Of a stretch of DNA of 46,965 nt, positions 1-8,511 are shown piece by piece. Position 1 is the first letter of the stretch; the number at the start of each line of letters is the position of its first letter. The stretch is from Chlamydiota bacterium. Lineage in GTDB: Bacteria; Chlamydiota; Chlamydiia; Chlamydiales; Rhabdochlamydiaceae. Made by a program: the position numbers and the translations under genes. The stretch lies in contig JABDCQ010000010.1 in assembly GCA_013288075.1 (NCBI GenBank), positions 1 to 46,965 on the forward strand. Reading direction: 5' to 3'. The notes under the pieces were generated by a model. The model ran no database searches and was not told where the DNA came from. It saw nothing but the letters and a program-made list of their open reading frames with translations.

Positions 1-2
1 GC

Positions 3-839
3 AACCGCAAAAATATGGGACTAAAAGCAAGTGATGTCACCTTTTCAAAAGCTTCCTTAAGTCAAATCATTAATGGGTATGCAAGAGAGTCGGGTGTTAG
101 AAATTTAGAAAACTATATTAAGAAAATCTTGCGTAAAGTAGCTGTAAAACTTGTTAGAGATGAAGAGAAAAAAGGTAAGGGGAAAACTAAAGCAGAAAAA
201 GAGCTTAAAGGAGCTCCCATTACCGAAGACAATTTGGAATCGTATCTTGGTAAACCTATCTTTACCTCAGATCGCTACTATGAGCGCACCCCTGTTGGTG
301 TGTGTATGGGGCTTGCTTGGACTTCTATGGGAGGAGCTACTCTTTACATAGAAGCGCTTCGTGTTCAGGCTGAAAAAACAGAGATGAAATTAACAGGGCT
401 TGCAGGCGATGTCATGAAGGAATCTTCCCAGATTGCATGGAGCTATGTGCAAAGTGTGGCAGAAAAATATGCGCCAGGAATCCCTTTCTTTGAAAAAACG
501 CAGGTCCATATCCACATTCCTGAGGGGGCAACGCCTAAAGATGGTCCTTCTGCTGGCATTACCCTAACAACGTCGATTCTTTCTCTTTTAAAGAATGTTC
601 CAGTGCTTGAAAATTTAGGCATGACAGGAGAGCTTACTTTAACAGGCAAGGTGCTTCCTATTGGAGGACTTAAAGAAAAGTTGATCGCAGCTAGAAGATC
701 TGGGGCAACGGTGCTGATTTTCCCCAAAGATAATAGAAGAGATTATGATGAGCTTCCTAAGTATATTAAAAAGGGAATTCAAGTGCATTTTGTAGAATAT
801 TATGATGAGGTGTACCGTGTTGCTTTCCCCAAAAAATAA
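3..839 (+). CDS. lon: ATP-dependent protease Lon, C-terminal part (5' end outside the window)
   Basis: The reading frame is already open at the left edge, so this is the 3' part of a longer gene. What is present is the end of the AAA+ lid and the complete Lon proteolytic domain. Counting from the Met at position 15, the catalytic Ser lies in PKDGPSAG (residue 179) and the catalytic Lys in GGLKEK (residue 222). The 43-residue spacing equals that of E. coli S679/K722. Lon degrades misfolded and regulatory proteins in the cytoplasm. A lysine-rich insertion (about residues 50-66) separates the lid from the protease domain. The gene overlaps the next one by about 38 bp. In Chlamydia, lon also lies in a cluster with rnz, xerC and an ABC-F gene, as here. 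Confidence 0.95.
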   Translation, partial: NRKNMGLKASDVTFSKASLSQIINGYARESGVRNLENYIKKILRKVAVKLVRDEEKKGKGKTKAEKELKGAPITEDNLESYLGKPIFTSDRYYERTPVGVCMGLAWTSMGGATLYIEALRVQAEKTEMKLTGLAGDVMKESSQIAWSYVQSVAEKYAPGIPFFEKTQVHIHIPEGATPKDGPSAGITLTTSILSLLKNVPVLENLGMTGELTLTGKVLPIGGLKEKLIAARRSGATVLIFPKDNRRDYDELPKYIKKGIQVHFVEYYDEVYRVAFPKK

Positions 840-1329
840 ATCTTTAGAAGAATTCTTGGCCTCTAAATATATTGCGCCTGAAAAGATAGAAGACACTGTT
901 TTGCGTTTAAAAGAAGAAGGGAAAACAATTGCTACCCTTAATGGGTCTTTTGATCTTATGCATGCAGGGCATTTAGAGATGATTTACCAGGCGTCCCTTG
1001 TGGCTGATGTGCTTATTGTAGCGCTAAATAGTGACGCCTCCATTAAAAAGTATAAAAGCCCTCTTCGTCCTATTATTTCTTTAGAGTATAGAATGAAGAT
1101 GATGGCAGCTCTTGGTTTTGTCACTTATGTGACCTATTTTGAAGAGACAGATCCTATAGCTCTTTTAACAAAAATTAAGCCTCATGTGCATGTCAATGGC
1201 TCTGAGTATGGGCAAGATTGTATTGAGGCGCCTTGCGTTAAAGAGGGGGGCGGACGGATTCATATTGTAGAGCTTGTTCCTGGCCTTTCTACTACGCAAA
1301 TTATCAAGAAAATCAAGGATATCACTTAA
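802..1329 (+). CDS. rfaE2: RfaE2/HldE-type nucleotidyltransferase (cytidylyltransferase-like fold)
   Basis: The 175-residue protein has the cytidylyltransferase signature GSFDLMHAGH, whose HxGH motif binds the nucleotide triphosphate, followed by ALNSDASIKKYK and a C-terminal STTQIIKKI. This matches the adenylyltransferase half of ADP-heptose synthase, which activates heptose-1-phosphate for LPS. There is no kinase half. Which sugar or alcohol phosphate it uses cannot be read from the sequence; glycerol-3-phosphate cytidylyltransferases share the fold. The ATG at 802 lies inside lon; a GTG at 817 is an alternative start, and neither has a strong ribosome binding site. Only 2 bp separate it from the next gene, so it is probably cotranscribed with its neighbours. 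Confidence 0.78.
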   Translation: MMRCTVLLSPKNKSLEEFLASKYIAPEKIEDTVLRLKEEGKTIATLNGSFDLMHAGHLEMIYQASLVADVLIVALNSDASIKKYKSPLRPIISLEYRMKMMAALGFVTYVTYFEETDPIALLTKIKPHVHVNGSEYGQDCIEAPCVKEGGGRIHIVELVPGLSTTQIIKKIKDIT

Positions 1330-1331
1330 CG

Positions 1332-2462
1332 ATGCGTATTATTGGCGAATTAGATACTGAAAAAAAGGCCTATACATTTTACTCCTTTCTTTTGAAAGAA
1401 GGCGTGAAAGGCACCTATGAGGCTGTGTCTGATTCTCAATACCGCATATGGGTGGATGAGGAAGATGATCTTCCTAAAGCCCTTGAGTGGTTTGAAAAAT
1501 TTCAGGAAAATCCAGACGATCCTGTTTTTAAAGATGTCGCTTTAAGTCCTCTTATTATTGCTAATGAATCGGAGAAACACACCTCTTCCAAAAAAAATTA
1601 CGGATGGAAAATTAAGGTGGAATTAAAGCCTCTAGAAACTAGATTTACCCTCACAAAATTCCTTGTTCTTTTTTGTGTGTTTATATTTATTTTAAATGCT
1701 TTTCAAGAAAAGCAAATAGAAAAAGAGCATGGCTCTATTCCTGTAGATGTAGGAATGGGCGTTACTAAAGTGCAGCAGGAGATGTTTTTTGATTATCCTG
1801 CAGCGTTTCAAGAAGTCAATGAACGTATTTTAGCTCTTCCTTTGCAAGATTACAAAAATGTAAAAATGCTCCCTCCTCAAGATAAGGCCCTTTTAGAAAG
1901 CTCTGCCCATGTAAAGATGTGGAGAGGGGTGTACGATTATTTGGAATCTCCTAAAGAGGAACATATTCCCACCTTTGAAAAAATTAAACAAGGTCAGGTG
2001 TGGCGCCTTTTTACTCCTTGCCTTTTACATATAAGTTTTTTCCATATTCTTTTTAATATGGCGTGGCTCTGGATTTTGGGAAAACAGGTGGAAGAGCGGC
2101 TTTCTAAGGGACGCTTTATTCTTTTTATGCTTATTGCAGGCGTTATTTCGAATGTGGCGCAGTATTTAGTAAGCGGTCCTTTTTTTCTGGGATTTTCAGG
2201 CATTGTTGTAGCGATGGTAGGCTTTATTTGGATGCGGCAAAAAGTGGCTCCTTGGGAAGGATATCCTCTTCAAAAATCTACAGTCCTTTTTATTCTTATT
2301 TTTGTTTTAGCTATGTTTGGCCTTGAGCTTGCTTCTTTTCTTTTACAGGTATTTAAGATCACGGATCGCTCTGCAAATATTGCCAATACAGCGCATATTG
2401 TAGGGGGCCTTGTAGGAATGCTTCTAGGAAGAATTCCCTTCTTTGCTAGGAGAAGTAAATGA
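1332..2462 (+). CDS. Rhomboid-family intramembrane serine protease, GlpG-like
   Basis: This 376-residue protein starts with a GlpG-type cytosolic domain (about residues 1-66, ending ENPDDPVF, very like the start of E. coli GlpG). Then come a single membrane segment (about 108-122), a long extracytoplasmic loop and the rhomboid core. The core shows [10 protein letters not shown], an arginine-rich connector, the catalytic serine in GFSG (residue 289) and the catalytic histidine in NTAHIVGG (residue 355). Rhomboids cleave membrane proteins within or next to the bilayer; the substrate here is unknown. The loop of roughly 80 residues between the first membrane segment and the core is longer than in GlpG. 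The stop overlaps the start of rnz by 4 bp (ATGA), pointing to translational coupling. Confidence 0.85.
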   Translation: MRIIGELDTEKKAYTFYSFLLKEGVKGTYEAVSDSQYRIWVDEEDDLPKALEWFEKFQENPDDPVFKDVALSPLIIANESEKHTSSKKNYGWKIKVELKPLETRFTLTKFLVLFCVFIFILNAFQEKQIEKEHGSIPVDVGMGVTKVQQEMFFDYPAAFQEVNERILALPLQDYKNVKMLPPQDKALLESSAHVKMWRGVYDYLESPKEEHIPTFEKIKQGQVWRLFTPCLLHISFFHILFNMAWLWILGKQVEERLSKGRFILFMLIAGVISNVAQYLVSGPFFLGFSGIVVAMVGFIWMRQKVAPWEGYPLQKSTVLFILIFVLAMFGLELASFLLQVFKITDRSANIANTAHIVGGLVGMLLGRIPFFARRSK

Positions 2463-3367
2463 GCCCAAAAGATTTAACTATTTTAGGTTGCTCAAGCCAG
2501 CAACCAACGAGAATGCGCAATCACGGCGCTTATGTGGTGCGCTGGAATGAAGAAGGGCTTCTTTTTGACCCCGGAGAAGGTACGCAAAGACAATTTATTT
2601 TTGCTAATATTGCCCCAACTGTTGTGACGCGCATTTTTGTAAGTCATTTCCATGGAGATCATTGCTTAGGCCTTGGCTCTATGCTTATGCGCCTTAACCT
2701 TGATAAAGTCACGCACCCTATTCACTGTTACTATCCGGCAAGCGGGAAGGCGTATTTCGATAGACTGCGTTATGGCACGATTTATCATGAAATTATAAAC
2801 GTCGTTGAACATCCTGTAGATAAAGACGGGATTGTTCATGAGGATGAAAACTTTTGTATTGAAGCGCGCTTTTTAGATCATGGCATTGACAATATAGGAT
2901 GGAGAATTAAGGAAAGAGATGTGCGCAAATTCGATAAAGAAAAATTGCGCGCTTTAAGTGTCAAAGGCCCCCTTGTAAAAACGCTCCAAGAAGAAGGTAA
3001 AGTAACAGTTGGAGAGCGCACGGTACTTTTAGATGACGTCAGCTACATCAAGCAAGGCGATGTACTAGCTGTTGTGATTGATACAAAGTATTGTAAAGAA
3101 GCTATAGAGGTTGCTAAGGACGCCAAGGTGCTCCTTTGCGAAAGCACTTATTTAGATGAACACCGCGTGATGGCAGAGAATCACCATCATTTAACAGCCA
3201 AGCAAGCAGCCCAAATTGCCAAGGAAGCGGGAGTAGAGCTTTTAATCCTTACCCACTTTTCTGCGCGCTATCAAGATTCGGCCTGCTTTGAACAAGAAGC
3301 AAGAGACATTTTCCCCAACACGTTTGCCGCCGAAGACTTCAAAGTCTTCCAATTCCCCAAGTCCTAA
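2459..3367 (+). CDS. rnz: Ribonuclease Z (tRNA 3' processing endonuclease)
   Basis: The 302-residue metallo-beta-lactamase protein has the zinc motif SHFHGDH near residue 65, preceded by the RNase Z feature DPGEGTQRQ. It also has [10 protein letters not shown], a late Asp in VVIDTKY, and the [12 protein letters not shown] / ILTHFSARY region typical of RNase Z. The enzyme trims the 3' trailer of tRNA precursors in the cytoplasm. Length fits the short bacterial form. Chlamydia has the homologue between lon and xerC (often labelled atsA), as here. It is translationally coupled to the rhomboid gene. A long palindromic element begins 30 bp after the stop. Confidence 0.93.
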   Translation: MSPKDLTILGCSSQQPTRMRNHGAYVVRWNEEGLLFDPGEGTQRQFIFANIAPTVVTRIFVSHFHGDHCLGLGSMLMRLNLDKVTHPIHCYYPASGKAYFDRLRYGTIYHEIINVVEHPVDKDGIVHEDENFCIEARFLDHGIDNIGWRIKERDVRKFDKEKLRALSVKGPLVKTLQEEGKVTVGERTVLLDDVSYIKQGDVLAVVIDTKYCKEAIEVAKDAKVLLCESTYLDEHRVMAENHHHLTAKQAAQIAKEAGVELLILTHFSARYQDSACFEQEARDIFPNTFAAEDFKVFQFPKS

Positions 3368-3396
3368 CAAAGAGTATTTTCTTAATGTTAAGTTTT

Positions 3397-3930
3397 CTTT
3401 GTCCCGCTAGGGACTATGGAACGTAGCCAGGGTGTGACGAAGGAACCCCTGGTAGCACAAACGACAATGCTTGCGCCCCATCGGAGGCGCCGGAAGCCTA
3501 AATCCATTTTGGCCTTTATTCAACGCAAAGACGCGGAGGGAGAGAAGTCGCAAAGATAAATAGAAAGAAGGTTTTTAAGAATGCAAGAAATCTAAATGAG
3601 TTATTTTTTTATCTTCTTGCATTCTTAAAAACCTTCTTTCTATTTACAGTTGGTTTTGGAGGTGAGTCAAAGAAATAGCATAAACTGTTTCATTTATTAG
3701 GTATTTCCTCTCCTTTGAATTCCTTTAAAACAACAGGTAAATACAGCTCGATAGAGATGTATTTACCTTTGCGTCTTCTTCTCTCTTTTTCTTCCTTTGC
3801 GTTGAATCAGGGCCAAAATGGATTTAGGCTTCCGGCGCCCACGATGGGGCGCGAGTATTGGTGTTTGTGTTATCCAGGGGTTCCTTCGTCACACCCTGGC
3901 TACGTTCCATAGTCCCTAGCGGGACAAAGA
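3397..3930. repeat. Nested palindromic element 1 (about 530 bp)
   Basis: The outer arms (3397-3452 and 3874-3930) are near-perfect inverted copies starting TTTGTCCCGCTAGGGAC and ending AACCCCTGG. Inside lies a second pair of arms holding GCGCCCCATC and GGCGCCGGAAGCC. Inside that is the ~320-bp core element with its own two stem-loops: a 30-bp perfect stem (3558-3587 with 3616-3645) and a 10-bp stem (3736-3767). No convincing gene lies in 3368-3979; short open frames here only read through repeat arms. It sits just downstream of rnz. Confidence 0.9.
3499..3826 (+). repeat. MITE-like core element, copy 1
   Basis: The terminal arms read roughly AATCCATTTTGGCCTTTATT at the left and its inverse at the right, including an ACGCAAAG unit. 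Internally a 30-bp stem-loop is followed by a GGTAAATACA...TGTATTTACC stem. The same order appears inverted in copy 2 at 4512-4821, with scattered substitutions. The size, inverted ends and lack of a coding region fit a miniature non-autonomous transposable element; this class is inferred, not proven. Confidence 0.8.
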
Positions 3931-3979
3931 AGGGCCTTAGCTTAATGCGGAAGAAAGAGAGGGGGAAATTTCTCGCTGT

Positions 3980-4216
3980 TTATTTTTTTAGGTCGGCGAG
4001 GAGGAGCTCTAGTTCTGTGAGGAGCGCCTTTGTGTTTTCTGGGTATTCTATAAACGAATGGATGATTTTAAATAAGTCGGAAGAGGGATCATCTGGTTTA
4101 AAATCTAAAGCCGCTTTTAGTAAAGAGATGTTGGGAGTGGCTCCTTCAATATTTAAAGGTTGCTCAAGAACATTGTTAACAATCTGGGCTGCTTCGTTTA
4201 GATCTTCTTTATTCAT
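3980..4216 (-). CDS. Small hypothetical protein, translationally coupled
   Basis: The 78-residue acidic, leucine-rich protein begins MNKEDLNEAAQIVNNVLEQP and is probably all alpha-helical, with no membrane segment or signal peptide. Its ATG overlaps the stop of the upstream ORF (4209-4400) by 8 bp, which supports translation from a common mRNA. I do not recognise a family. The pair lies between two inverted copies of the same palindromic element, so it may be cargo of a mobile segment or simply an old gene pair flanked by insertions. The ordinary amino-acid composition and the overlap argue for real genes; the short length keeps confidence moderate. Confidence 0.5.
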   Translation of the reverse strand: MNKEDLNEAAQIVNNVLEQPLNIEGATPNISLLKAALDFKPDDPSSDLFKIIHSFIEYPENTKALLTELELLLADLKK

Positions 4217-4400
4217 CTAATTTCGCCTGGTTATGAAGCTTAATAATATTATCGGCGAATGCCTGTGCGTATTTGTCTGCCTGATAAGGAGTGCTTAATA
4301 TATTTGTAAGAATCTTGCAGTGCTCGTGCAAGTCTTGAACAAAGTTATTGTCTTGTCTATCAGGAAAAGAAGGTGAGGAAGCTCCAATGGGAGGAATCAT
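4209..4400 (-). CDS. Small hypothetical protein, first gene of a two-gene operon
   Basis: The 63-residue protein has a proline/serine-rich start (MIPPIGASSPSFPD) and then a helical region (residues 20-60). A Shine-Dalgarno-like TAAGGG precedes the ATG, and a TTGACA box lies about 55 bp upstream. The flexible, Ser/Pro-rich N-terminus followed by helix would be compatible with a type III secreted protein or chaperone, but that is speculation. It overlaps the next gene by 8 bp. No family is recognised. Confidence 0.48.
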   Translation of the reverse strand: MIPPIGASSPSFPDRQDNNFVQDLHEHCKILTNILSTPYQADKYAQAFADNIIKLHNQAKLDE

Positions 4401-4431
4401 AATACCCTTAGGTTATTTAGCTGATTCCCAA

Positions 4432-4458
4432 AGTATAAAATTAAAAATTACCTGTCAA
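4432..4458 (-). promoter_or_regulatory. Possible promoter for the small reverse operon
   Basis: On the reverse strand a perfect -35 TTGACA (4453-4458) is followed by TATACT (4432-4437). The spacer of 15 bp is shorter than ideal. It lies 32 bp upstream of the ATG at 4400. Confidence 0.35.
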
Positions 4459-4511
4459 CGCGTAAGAAAAGAAGAAAAGAATTAACAGGATGCACAGGAT
4501 AAGCATTAAGC

Positions 4512-4821
4512 TAAGTCTATTTTGGCTTTTATTCAACGCAAAGGAAGAAAAAGGGGGAAAAAGACGCAAAGGTAAATACATCTCTATCGAGCTGTATTTA
4601 CCTGTTTTTTAAAAGGAATTCAAAGAAGAGACAATGTCTAATAATTGAAATGGTGTATGGTATTTCTTTGATCTTCCTTCAAATACAATGTAAATACAAA
4701 GAAGGTTTTTAAGAATGCAAGAGATCTAGAACGAGCTATTTCTAATTTTCTTGCATTCTTAAAAACTTTCTTTGTATTTATCTTTGCGACTTTGCGTTGA
4801 ATAAAAGCCAAAATGGACTTA
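4512..4821 (-). repeat. MITE-like core element, copy 2 (inverted relative to copy 1)
   Basis: It carries the same terminal arms (TTTTGGCTTTTATTCAACGC and inverse), the GGTAAATACA stem and the TTTTTAAGAATGCAAG stem-loop as copy 1, but in reverse order and orientation. It lacks the outer GTCCC arms of element 1. The stretch 4401-4868 otherwise holds only the possible promoter described and a short tail with GCGTATGCC that recurs in other elements. No gene is seen. Confidence 0.8.
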
Positions 4822-4868
4822 GGTTGATGCGTATGCCTGTCCATCTGTTAATTCTTCTCTTGGTTGTC

Positions 4869-6452
4869 TTAGGGTTTTTTGGAGGCGAAGTATTCGTCGA
4901 GTTTGCCATCGAAGAAGTGGATGCCGTCTTCTTCAAAGGCGAGGATCTTGTTTGCTGCATGGGCAAGAAGGTCTCTATCGTGGCTAGCTACAAGGACTGT
5001 GCCTTTGTAGTCGTTGATGGCCCAGCCAAGAGCTGATACAGCTTCTAGGTCAAGGTGGCCGTTCGGCTCATCAAGAAGAAGGACGTTGTAGTTGCAAAGC
5101 ATCAGCTTTCCAACAATGAGTCTTGCTGTTTCCCCTCCGGAGAGTGTAGAAACGGACTTAAAGGCATCGTCTCCTCCAAAGAGCATTTTACCTAAAATAC
5201 CGCGGATATCTTGGTCGTAAACGCCATCTTTTTGCTGCTTTAGCCATTCAAAGGCTGTTTCTTGTCCTTTTTTATCTACAAGCTCGGCGTGATTTTGCGC
5301 GAAGTACCCAATTTGGACTTGGTGCCCTGTTTCAATTTTTCCAGCGTCTTGATGAAGCACTCCTGCAAGCATTTTAAGAAGCGTTGTTTTTCCGCGTCCG
5401 TTATTTCCAATAATCCCTATTTTATCGCCTTTTAAGACTTCAAACGAGAAATTATTAATTACAGGCTTACCGTCATATCCTTTAGAGATGTTTTCTACTT
5501 TAAAGACAATTTGTCCTGAAGCTTTTTCTGGAGGATAGAAGCGAATATAAGGGCGTTGGATATTGGATTTTTTGAGTTCTTGAGGCTGCAGGCGCTCAAT
5601 CTCTTTAAGTCTTGATTGCACTTGAGACGCTCTAGTACCGGCTCCAAAGCGAGAGACAAATTCTTTAAGTTGAGAGACTTTTTTCTCTTTGGATTTGTTT
5701 TCTGTTTCTGCGCGCTCTCTAACAGAGCTTTTTGTTACAAGCATCATGTCGTAGTTGCCTGGATAAACGATAAGCGTGTCGTAGTCGATATCGGCAATGT
5801 GTGTGGCAATGGCGTTGAGGAAGTGTTTATCGTGGCTGACAACCACTAGAGTTCCTTTGTAGTTATGAAGGAAGTTTTCGAGCCATCCAATAGATTCTAG
5901 ATCGAGGAAGTTTGTAGGTTCATCTAGAAGCAGAGCCTCAGGATTTCCGAAGAGGGCTTGGCAAAGCATGACTCTAAACTGTCTATCTGTTGGAATAGTA
6001 TGCATTTTTTGGTGGTGCATTTCAGCTGGTATGCCCATGCCTATAAGAAGAGATTCGGCGTCAGATTCGGCGCTATAGCCGTCTTCATCGGAAATAATTT
6101 CTTCAAGCTCGCCTAAGCGGATTCCTACTGCGTCTGTCATCTCTTCTTCGTAGAGATTGTCGCGTTCTACAAAAGTATCCCAAAGACGTTTATTCCCCAT
6201 GATCACAACGTCTATCACTTTAAATTCTCTATAAGCTTCAATATTTTGTTTTAAGAAGCCCACTTTTCGAGGGAGCGTTACAGAGCCTGAGGTGGGCTCT
6301 TCTACACCCATGACAATTTTTAGTAGAGTTGATTTTCCAGAACCATTTGGACCTGTAAGTGCATAGCGATTGCCTGTGTCAAAGGTGACTGTGACATCTT
6401 CAAATAGGGTTCTTGCCCCAATTTTCTTTTTAATAGAATTTAATGTGATCAT
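4869..6452 (-). CDS. ABC-F family ATPase, YbiT-like
   Basis: The 527-residue protein has two ABC ATPase domains and no membrane segments, the layout of soluble ABC-F proteins that act on ribosomes. Domain 1 has Walker A GPNGSGKS (about residues 34-41) and LLLDEPTNFLD (174-184). Domain 2 has Walker A GNNGRGKT (349-356), signature LSGGE (437-441) and LLLDEPNGHLD (458-468). Two departures stand out: the domain-1 signature reads IPTDRQFR instead of LSGGQ, and domain 2 has DEPNGHLD where DEPTNHLD is usual. A degenerate first signature is also seen in E. coli YbiT, whose linker (PGNYD, FVSRF, ASQVQSR-like) matches well. It is divergent from xerC with 47 bp between the starts; Chlamydia has the same neighbour pair. 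Confidence 0.9.
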   Translation of the reverse strand: MITLNSIKKKIGARTLFEDVTVTFDTGNRYALTGPNGSGKSTLLKIVMGVEEPTSGSVTLPRKVGFLKQNIEAYREFKVIDVVIMGNKRLWDTFVERDNLYEEEMTDAVGIRLGELEEIISDEDGYSAESDAESLLIGMGIPAEMHHQKMHTIPTDRQFRVMLCQALFGNPEALLLDEPTNFLDLESIGWLENFLHNYKGTLVVVSHDKHFLNAIATHIADIDYDTLIVYPGNYDMMLVTKSSVRERAETENKSKEKKVSQLKEFVSRFGAGTRASQVQSRLKEIERLQPQELKKSNIQRPYIRFYPPEKASGQIVFKVENISKGYDGKPVINNFSFEVLKGDKIGIIGNNGRGKTTLLKMLAGVLHQDAGKIETGHQVQIGYFAQNHAELVDKKGQETAFEWLKQQKDGVYDQDIRGILGKMLFGGDDAFKSVSTLSGGETARLIVGKLMLCNYNVLLLDEPNGHLDLEAVSALGWAINDYKGTVLVASHDRDLLAHAANKILAFEEDGIHFFDGKLDEYFASKKP

Positions 6453-6499
6453 AGTTGCTACAATGGATTTTTTTTAGCATTTTAGCAGAAGGTCGATTT

Positions 6500-7417
6500 A
6501 TGAGCACATATTTAGATGAAGTAAATAAATATTTAGCCGTAATGGAGGCTATCAAAAATGCTTCGCCTCATACGCTGCGCAATTATCGCCTTGATCTGAT
6601 AGCTTTTCATTCTTTTTTACTTGAAAAAGAGGTTAGTTTAAACGAAGTAGATAAAAAAGTTGTCCGCGCCTATTTAGCTTATCTTAACGCGGAAGACTTC
6701 AAGAAACGCACAGTGCTTCGGCATTTGTCATCGCTTCGCTCCTTTTTTAAATACCTTACACGGGAAAAAAAGATTCAGCTTAATCCTCTAGACGAAATAG
6801 AGAGTCCTAAGCTAGAAAAGCATTTGCCAGCGTCTTTGAATTATGAGCATGTAGAGCGCCTTTTTGCCCAAGCTGATGTAGGGTGTTATTTAGGGTTTAG
6901 GGACAGGTGCGCGCTTGAGCTCTTCTATAGCTCAGGGCTAAGAATTAGTGAGCTTATTGCTCTTGATAGAAAGGATGTGGATTTAGAGGGTCGCTTAATG
7001 AGGCTAAAGGGAAAGGGAAAAAAAGAGCGGGTAGTGCCCATTACGGAGACGGCTGGCAGATGGCTTAGCTCTTACTTAGAGCACCCTGAAAGGCATACGG
7101 AAGGGGATCTGCATAAGCCTCAGCAGGATAGGGAGGCTATTTTCCTTAATAGGTGGGGTAAGAGACTAACTGTTAGGTCTTTAGATAGAACTTTTAAGCA
7201 GTACCTAGTCAAAAGTGGACTTTCTCTCCGTATCACCCCCCACACCATTCGCCATACCATAGCCACCCACTGGCTAGAAAAAGGGATGGATTTAAAGACG
7301 ATTCAGGTGCTTTTAGGGCATAGTTCCCTTGGGACCACAACGATTTACACCCAAGTCTCTAAGCGGCTTAAGAGGGAAGTTTATGAGAAAGCCCATCCGC
7401 GAGCTTTAAGTGATTGA
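6500..7417 (+). CDS. xerC: Tyrosine recombinase XerC
   Basis: This 305-residue protein has an N-terminal SAM-like core-binding domain (about 1-95) and a C-terminal catalytic domain. All catalytic residues are visible: R148 (GLRISEL), K172 (GKGKKER), H248 and R251 (HTIRHT), H274 (LLGHSS) and the nucleophile Y283 (TIYTQV). With XerD it resolves chromosome dimers at dif. I placed the start at the ATG at 6500, preceded by AGAAGG. The frame stays open to a TTG at 6455, but that would overlap the promoter area of the divergent ABC-F gene and add a non-conserved leader. The neighbours and length argue for a housekeeping XerC rather than a mobile-element integrase. Confidence 0.93.
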   Translation: MSTYLDEVNKYLAVMEAIKNASPHTLRNYRLDLIAFHSFLLEKEVSLNEVDKKVVRAYLAYLNAEDFKKRTVLRHLSSLRSFFKYLTREKKIQLNPLDEIESPKLEKHLPASLNYEHVERLFAQADVGCYLGFRDRCALELFYSSGLRISELIALDRKDVDLEGRLMRLKGKGKKERVVPITETAGRWLSSYLEHPERHTEGDLHKPQQDREAIFLNRWGKRLTVRSLDRTFKQYLVKSGLSLRITPHTIRHTIATHWLEKGMDLKTIQVLLGHSSLGTTTIYTQVSKRLKREVYEKAHPRALSD

Positions 7418-7452
7418 TAATGAGCCTGTTTTAATAATATCATAATAATTTC

Positions 7453-7481
7453 TTTACAAAGAATTCATAAGTTGCTAAAAT
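7453..7481 (+). promoter_or_regulatory. Sigma-66/sigma-70-type promoter of the 7536 gene
   Basis: TTTACA (7453-7458), a 17-bp spacer and TAAAAT (7476-7481). The spacer start AAGAATTCATAA is almost identical to that of the promoter at 44975-45003, upstream of the CopD-like translocator gene, and similarity continues downstream of the -10 box. Confidence 0.75.
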
Positions 7482-7535
7482 AAACTCAAGAGGAATACAG
7501 ATTCCAAGAAAACAGTTAACAAAAGAGGTATTATT

Positions 7536-8099
7536 ATGTCAGGTTCAACAACACCTACAGCCTATGAGACCCTTCAGTTCGATTATTTTAAAGTTTGGGG
7601 TTTAGCTAAGGAAGGGGACTTTGCGGATGCTCTGCCGTTGCAAGATAGTACTTTTGGAGCAGATGGTCAAGATGAGATAAATGTACTCTACGGCCCTCAT
7701 ACAACCCCTGCAGAAGCAGCTGTTGCAAAAGCTATGTATGATCAGCAAAACGGGAGCACAGGACAGCTAAGCCTTTGGGGTCTTGCAGATGGACAAGGAG
7801 GTTGGGAGCTTAATCCTCCTGGTCCTACTCCCGGAGAAGATCCTAATGCAGCCGGTAAATGGTTAGGCACTATGACTAGGTTTTTAGGTGAAAAATTTCC
7901 GGATGGAGTAGGGGTTCCCCCTAGTTTAGCGGCAACTTTTAATACCTTGGTTGCTGCCCTAATTGCTGTTTCTAACAAAAGTAGTTTATACCCTGCTTTC
8001 TACGCAACATTCCAAGGTGCCCCAGCTCTTCTTGGGCAGCTTCTTCCTTATATGCCGGGTTGGCAATCTACTTACGACGCTCTTCGCACAACGCCTTAA
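7536..8099 (+). CDS. Hypothetical protein, candidate secreted effector
   Basis: The 187-residue protein has an N-terminus rich in Ser, Thr and Gly (MSGSTTPTAYETL), no classical signal peptide and no clear membrane helix. It is rich in Gly, Pro and aromatic residues (GQGGWELNPPGPTPGE, near residues 86-101). I do not recognise a family. It is monocistronic, with a good promoter and the leader AAAGAGGTATTATTATG, closely resembling those of the T3SS secreted genes at 41944 and 42750. The promoter is shared with the CopD-like gene at 45057. Coregulation with secretion genes plus a Ser/Thr-rich start makes a T3SS substrate plausible, but this is inference. It ends 9 bp from the 3' end of the convergent RNase P RNA gene. 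Confidence 0.7.
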   Translation: MSGSTTPTAYETLQFDYFKVWGLAKEGDFADALPLQDSTFGADGQDEINVLYGPHTTPAEAAVAKAMYDQQNGSTGQLSLWGLADGQGGWELNPPGPTPGEDPNAAGKWLGTMTRFLGEKFPDGVGVPPSLAATFNTLVAALIAVSNKSSLYPAFYATFQGAPALLGQLLPYMPGWQSTYDALRTTP

Positions 8100-8108
8100 A
8101 GAAAAAAA

Positions 8109-8476
8109 CTTGGGGAAACGCTTAAGCCGGATTTTGTCAGTTGCCAAAAAGGCAAAGGGCGGTCATTCCTCTAGGGGGCCTATCGCTAGGCCCCTCAAGC
8201 GATATTCTATTTAGCTTCTGCTGAGAACAGGTAATAAGCTAAATAATTCTTGCTTCAGATGGGGTTTATATTACCTTGTATTTCTAACAAGTGTAGCTAA
8301 GCTCCTAAAGCTAGCATTTTCAGCCTGTCTCCCAAACTTGCGCCTGGTCGCGGAATATTTTCTGTTACACTTTCCGTAGCCTTACAGCCCCCAGTATTTC
8401 ACTGGCATCTTCTCATGCGAAGTCCGGACTTTCCTCTCCCATGAAACCATGGCAGCGATCGCCTGCTTCCCCAAGT
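8109..8476 (-). ncRNA. rnpB: RNase P RNA (M1 RNA)
   Basis: Read on the reverse strand, the sequence has the two universal hallmarks: GAGAGGAAAGTCCGGACTTC near the 5' end (around 8417-8436) and GACAAAATCCGGCTTAA near the 3' end (around 8122-8138). The ends pair as helix P1 (ACTTGGGGAA with TTCCCCAAGT), which fixes the boundaries. The RNA is the catalytic part of RNase P, which matures tRNA 5' ends. A T-rich run follows the 3' end (8100-8108) and could act in termination. About 368 nt is normal for the bacterial type A form. Confidence 0.95.
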
Positions 8477-8511
8477 CAAAACTCTTATTTTTTTACAGTG
8501 AAGAGAGAACT

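Noticed and set aside
3715-4220. Forward open frames through 3715-3912 and 3858-4220
   Set aside because: They run through repeat arms and opposite the small reverse ORF pair, have no ribosome binding site, and their composition follows the palindrome.
6455-6499. TTG start that would lengthen xerC
   Set aside because: The ATG at 6500 has a ribosome binding site and gives the usual length; the extra leader is not XerC-like.
6500-7417. Integrase of a mobile element or genomic island
   Set aside because: The residues, length and the neighbours shared with Chlamydia fit chromosomal XerC; no phage or plasmid genes are nearby.
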